Shown here piece by piece: positions 7,749 to 9,907 of a DNA stretch of 9,907 nucleotides; position 1 is the stretch's first letter; each line of letters begins with the position of its first letter. A program made the position numbers and the translations under genes. Under the pieces are notes generated by a model. It was not told the DNA's origin. It did no database searches and worked only from the letters and a program-made list of their open reading frames with translations. Source of the DNA: Acholeplasmataceae bacterium (GTDB lineage: Bacteria; Bacillota_I; Bacilli_A; Acholeplasmatales; Acholeplasmataceae); NCBI GenBank assembly GCA_023230825.1, contig JALNWO010000054.1, positions 1-9,907 on the forward strand, given 5' to 3'.

Positions 7749-7991
7749 TTAGTCTAGAATAAGAAACATATTGAAAGCTAGTATAATAAAATAAAAAGGT
7801 AATAATAATAACAGATTATAAACTTTTCGTGATTTTAATAAATCGTTAAACTCGATATCTAGCCATATTAACCCTATATAAAAAATAATTGTATAACTAA
7901 GTAGAAAATCGGTTTCAATACCATCACGAATGAGAAGTAATATAATTGGGAAAAGCAAAGCTATTAATCTTAATATATAGTCTTTTTTCAT
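7749..7991 (-). CDS. Small three-helix membrane protein, coupled to the toxin-like gene
   Basis: A protein of 80 residues with no family that I recognise. It reads as three hydrophobic helices: about residues 5-21 (YILRLIALLFPIILLLI), 29-45 (FLLSYTIIFYIGLIWLD) and 57-78 (KVYNLLLLLPFYFIILAFNMFL). Short charged loops lie between them, including EFNDLLKSRK. Its ATG overlaps the TGA of the upstream toxin-like gene as ATGA, so translation is very probably coupled. An AAGGAAGGA also lies about 11 bases before it. The tight pairing with a secreted pore-former-like protein suggests an accessory, self-protection or membrane-tethering role, but nothing in the sequence proves this. It is also possible that it is an unrelated small membrane protein in the same transcript. 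Confidence 0.75.
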   Translation of the reverse strand: MKKDYILRLIALLFPIILLLIRDGIETDFLLSYTIIFYIGLIWLDIEFNDLLKSRKVYNLLLLLPFYFIILAFNMFLILD

Positions 7992-9175
7992 AGCCCATAC
8001 TGTCCTTCCTTAGAATTCCAAACATTCCATGTGAGCTCATGTGCCTTATGTAGAAACGACCTGTCTACTCTCATGTAAAATTCTTGATAGATTTTAAAAT
8101 CACCGTAAAATGGGGTATCGGTTTTTTGTTCAACAATAATTCCGGGAAAATGATGATTTGTTTTATCTCTAGTTTTGCTTGTAAAATTACTATACGCCCA
8201 AGAAAACTTTTTGTGAATTGTGATTTGCATGGCATTAAATTCTGGATCACTGAGCTCATAAGTTGTATTTCTAGAGAAACCACCAACAATATTACCATTA
8301 AATCCATCTTTTTGTGAGTAGCCTACGGTTGCATTTAATCCCCAGGCAGATGATACAGTATAAACACCTGTACCATTGATTGGCCAATAATCAATCCCTT
8401 TAGGCTCATCTCCAATATTATAATCAGTTTGATAAGTTTGGAGGGATACTTTGTGAAATGCAGAATCTTTTATATAGTAAGGATTATAACCAGACACACC
8501 CGCACTAGACAATGCCTTTCCAGGGATGAACTCTACGTGGCTTTCTACTCTAGTAAAATAGTGATTCAAAGCAATGACTTCATAATACTTCATTGTATAA
8601 TTTATTTTTCCATATGGAGCAAATGCTTTTTCTGCGGAATGAATTACTGGATTTAATGCCCAGTCATCTGATATTGATGCTAATTTCTGAATGCTTTGCC
8701 GGTCTTTATTTGCCACATAAAATAATTTTGAATTTTCGCACGATTTCATAGCCAAATTTAACAGTTTTGTTGATTTGAAAATCATGGTGTCATCATCTTT
8801 AAAAATTTCTTTTGGGTTCTCGACAAGAAAAGAAGCATTTTTAGCAAACTCTTTCACCTCTTTTTTGATAACTTTAGAAGATTCTTGGGTTGTAAAATAA
8901 TTTTTGTAGAGAGTTTTCCCAGAATATTTAAAAATAAAATTAGCCACAGGTATATTTTCGTCATCTCTATTAGTTGTGCGATACAAAAAAACAGCATCGT
9001 ATTTTGCCAATGTTTCGTCTATTTTATCGTGATCTAAAATTTTATTGACAAATTTTACGTTTGATATAGCATCAAAAAATAATACTTCGTCACCATCAGT
9101 TGCCGCATAAAGCATAACATTTGTATAAAGTGCAAATACAAAAAACAATGTAAGTATAATAAGTGTTTTTCTCAT
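7988..9175 (-). CDS. Secreted protein with a leukocidin/hemolysin-like pore-forming domain
   Basis: 395 residues with a classic Sec signal peptide (RKTLIILTLFFVFALYTNV), cleaved probably after A24 or A25. Residues 25 to about 190 are a mixed charged domain I do not recognise. From about 190 the sequence follows the order of landmarks in the leukocidin/alpha-hemolysin family: a strand HKVSLQTYQ, then IDYWPIN (like the DYYPRN of alpha-hemolysin), then a glycine-rich alternating stem region (278-307, SAWGLNATVGYSQKDGFNGN and GGFSRNTTYEL), then DPEFNAMQITIHKKFSWAY, and finally DFKIYQEFYMRVDRSFLHKA with a Trp-rich end TWNVW. The region between FSWAY and FPGII is much shorter than the rim segment of alpha-hemolysin, and the C-terminus stops early. 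The start has AGGGGG 6 bases upstream. Function as a toxin is inferred from this read-by-eye pattern, not shown. Confidence 0.6.
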   Translation of the reverse strand: MRKTLIILTLFFVFALYTNVMLYAATDGDEVLFFDAISNVKFVNKILDHDKIDETLAKYDAVFLYRTTNRDDENIPVANFIFKYSGKTLYKNYFTTQESSKVIKKEVKEFAKNASFLVENPKEIFKDDDTMIFKSTKLLNLAMKSCENSKLFYVANKDRQSIQKLASISDDWALNPVIHSAEKAFAPYGKINYTMKYYEVIALNHYFTRVESHVEFIPGKALSSAGVSGYNPYYIKDSAFHKVSLQTYQTDYNIGDEPKGIDYWPINGTGVYTVSSAWGLNATVGYSQKDGFNGNIVGGFSRNTTYELSDPEFNAMQITIHKKFSWAYSNFTSKTRDKTNHHFPGIIVEQKTDTPFYGDFKIYQEFYMRVDRSFLHKAHELTWNVWNSKEGQYGL

Positions 9176-9192
9176 TTAAATCCCCCTATTTT

Positions 9193-9204
9193 AGAATATA
9201 TTCT
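9193..9204. promoter_or_regulatory. Perfect 12-base palindrome in the toxin-like gene leader
   Basis: AGAATATATTCT reads the same on both strands and lies 17 bases before the start codon of the toxin-like gene, next to its ribosome binding site. It could be a repressor site. It is short and AT-rich, so chance is a real alternative. Confidence 0.3.
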
Positions 9205-9222
9205 TAATTTCAAAAAAACTGT

Positions 9223-9236
9223 TGTTTATTTAAATG
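9223..9236 (+). repeat. 14-base direct repeat, copy 1
   Basis: TGTTTATTTAAATG occurs here and again at 9565-9578. The core TTTATTTAAAT also occurs at 7336-7346, just after the hpf terminator. All copies lie in the AT-rich intergenic DNA around the toxin-like unit. Low complexity makes chance similarity plausible. Confidence 0.3.
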
Positions 9237-9260
9237 TTTAGCAATTTATAAACTCACTTT

Positions 9261-9289
9261 ATCATATAATTTATAAAAATACAAGCGAA
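9261..9289 (-). promoter_or_regulatory. Tentative promoter of the toxin-like operon
   Basis: On the minus strand TATGAT (9261-9266) is a good -10 box. TTCGCT (9284-9289) 17 bases upstream is a poor -35 box. It would give a leader of roughly 80 bases containing the 12-base palindrome. Other AT-rich candidates exist, so this is weak. Confidence 0.3.
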
Positions 9290-9332
9290 GTTTTCAGAAA
9301 CGACCGTCTTCCGTTAAAGTTTTATACCTGAA

Positions 9333-9349
9333 ATTAATATCATATTAAT
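9333..9349. repeat. 17-base AT-rich palindrome
   Basis: ATTAATAT and ATATTAAT form perfect 8-base arms around a single C. The site lies upstream of the tentative promoter of the toxin-like operon and could be an operator. The sequence is low in complexity. Confidence 0.3.
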
Positions 9350-9493
9350 ATATATAAAAAATTCTTAAATAAAATTTTATTTCTTTTAGCTGTTTTTGGC
9401 TGTCCCAATAAATTAAAAAGTCTATACCACTTTGGAAGCATTAAAATAGAGATCCTTAGAGAATTTGGAAAACTTTAGACAGCAGATAGGCGT

Positions 9494-9538
9494 AAAAAAA
9501 AGCAAATTTATGATTTTCATCATATATCTGCCTTTTTT
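9494..9538 (-). terminator. Terminator after sodA
   Basis: On the minus strand TATGAT-GAAA-ATCATA is a perfect 6-base-pair stem with a GAAA tetraloop. The pairing continues outward through GGCAGATA and AATTTGC with one mismatch and a few wobble pairs, then A-run against T-run. Eight T residues follow on the minus strand. It lies about 58 bases after the sodA stop. The A/T flanks would let it act in both directions. Confidence 0.8.
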
Positions 9539-9595
9539 AATATATATTTCGATGAGATTTGTCCTGTTTATTTAAATGCGCCTTAATTTATTATC

Positions 9596-9907
9596 TTATT
9601 TTGCGTTGGCGTATAATTCTGCCACTTTATCCCAATTAATAATTTGGAAGAAAGCGGAGATGTAATCAGGACGACGGTTTTGATAGTTTAAGTAATACGC
9701 ATGTTCCCAAACGTCTAAACCAACAATTGGTGTACCTAAATCAAGCGGTGTGTCTTGATTTGGTGTGGATGTTACTTTAAGTCCTTCGGGTGTAACAATG
9801 AGCCAAGCCCACCCACTACCGAAGCGGGTTGCTGCAGCTTTTTGGAAAAGTTCCTTAAAGGCATCGAATGAACCGAAGGCTTTGTCGATTGCTTGTGCTA
9901 ATTCACC
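9596..9907 (-). CDS. sodA: Manganese-type superoxide dismutase, C-terminal part (cut by window end)
   Basis: The last 103 residues of a Fe/Mn superoxide dismutase, which turns superoxide into oxygen and hydrogen peroxide in the cytoplasm. The fragment shows FGSGWAWL, then STPNQDTPL, then the metal-binding motif DVWEHAYY, whose Asp and His are two of the four metal ligands, then [13 protein letters not shown] and the closing [13 protein letters not shown]. The Gln before DTPL is typical of manganese enzymes; iron enzymes usually have NAATPL-like sequence there. The N-terminal half, with the other two ligands, lies beyond the window. The gene ends in TAA and has a good terminator downstream. 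Confidence 0.96.
   Translation of the reverse strand, partial: GELAQAIDKAFGSFDAFKELFQKAAATRFGSGWAWLIVTPEGLKVTSTPNQDTPLDLGTPIVGLDVWEHAYYLNYQNRRPDYISAFFQIINWDKVAELYANAK

Larger units (their letters stand above)
9176..9595. other. AT-rich intergenic DNA between the toxin-like gene and sodA
   Basis: No gene is supportable here. It holds the ribosome binding site (AGGGGG, minus strand) and leader of the toxin-like gene, the 12-base palindrome at 9193-9204, the tentative promoter, a 17-base palindrome ATTAATAT-C-ATATTAAT at 9333-9349, two copies of a 14-base direct repeat, and the sodA terminator. GGCTGTCCC near 9400 with GACAGC near 9477 forms a short inverted match that I do not take as an insertion sequence end. 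Confidence 0.6.

Noticed and set aside
8071..8656. Three open frames of 75-78 codons (8071-8307 minus; 8084-8317 and 8429-8656 plus) within the toxin-like gene
   Set aside because: They overlap a longer frame with a signal peptide and ribosome binding site, and their translations show no coherent features.
9393..9485. GGCTGTCCC and GACAGC as possible insertion sequence ends
   Set aside because: Only six bases match, there is no transposase or remnant between them, and no target duplication is visible.
1..9907. CRISPR arrays, tRNA or rRNA genes, inteins, riboswitches
   Set aside because: I looked for regular spaced repeats, cloverleaf-like ends, intein junctions in the ATPase and EF-G-like genes, and long structured leaders, and found none that I could support.

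Overview
The window looks like chromosomal DNA from an AT-rich Gram-positive-type bacterium, either a low-GC Firmicute or an Acholeplasma-like mollicute. Evidence: every Trp codon I checked is TGG and at least two genes end in TGA, so UGA is a stop and code-4 mycoplasmas and spiroplasmas are excluded. Ribosome binding sites are strong AGGAGG types. The gene set is a bacterial V-type ATPase, a long-form hibernation factor next to a ComF-like zinc-finger gene, and a manganese-type superoxide dismutase. I cannot name the genus.

Layout. (1) Bases 1-3864, plus strand: the 3' end of a V-type ATPase operon, with a probable last few codons of an upstream gene, then subunits A (catalytic), B (non-catalytic) and D (central stalk), tightly packed. 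A strong hairpin terminator follows. (2) 3877-4131, minus strand: yidD, converging on the ATPase operon so that its last codons lie inside the shared terminator. (3) 4138-4262: a divergent promoter region serving yidD and the next operon. (4) 4263-7292, plus strand: an EF-G-like GTPase paralogue, a small four-cysteine protein at the position of comFC, and long-form hpf, ending in a terminator. A hairpin hides the ribosome binding site of the middle gene. (5) 7339-7748: about 410 bases without a supportable gene. (6) 7749-9175, minus strand: a two-gene unit encoding a secreted protein whose C-terminal half resembles the leukocidin/alpha-hemolysin family of beta-barrel pore-forming toxins, followed by an ATGA-overlapping 80-residue membrane protein. 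(7) 9176-9595: intergenic DNA with palindromes and the sodA terminator. (8) 9596-9907, minus strand: the C-terminal part of sodA, cut by the window edge.

Most of the window is housekeeping: ion-motive ATPase, membrane protein insertion, ribosome translocation and hibernation, oxidative defence. The exception is the 7.3-9.6 kb stretch, which by eye is more AT-rich than its surroundings and sits as an accessory island between two conserved genes. Its toxin-like protein and coupled small membrane protein are the part most likely to be undescribed.
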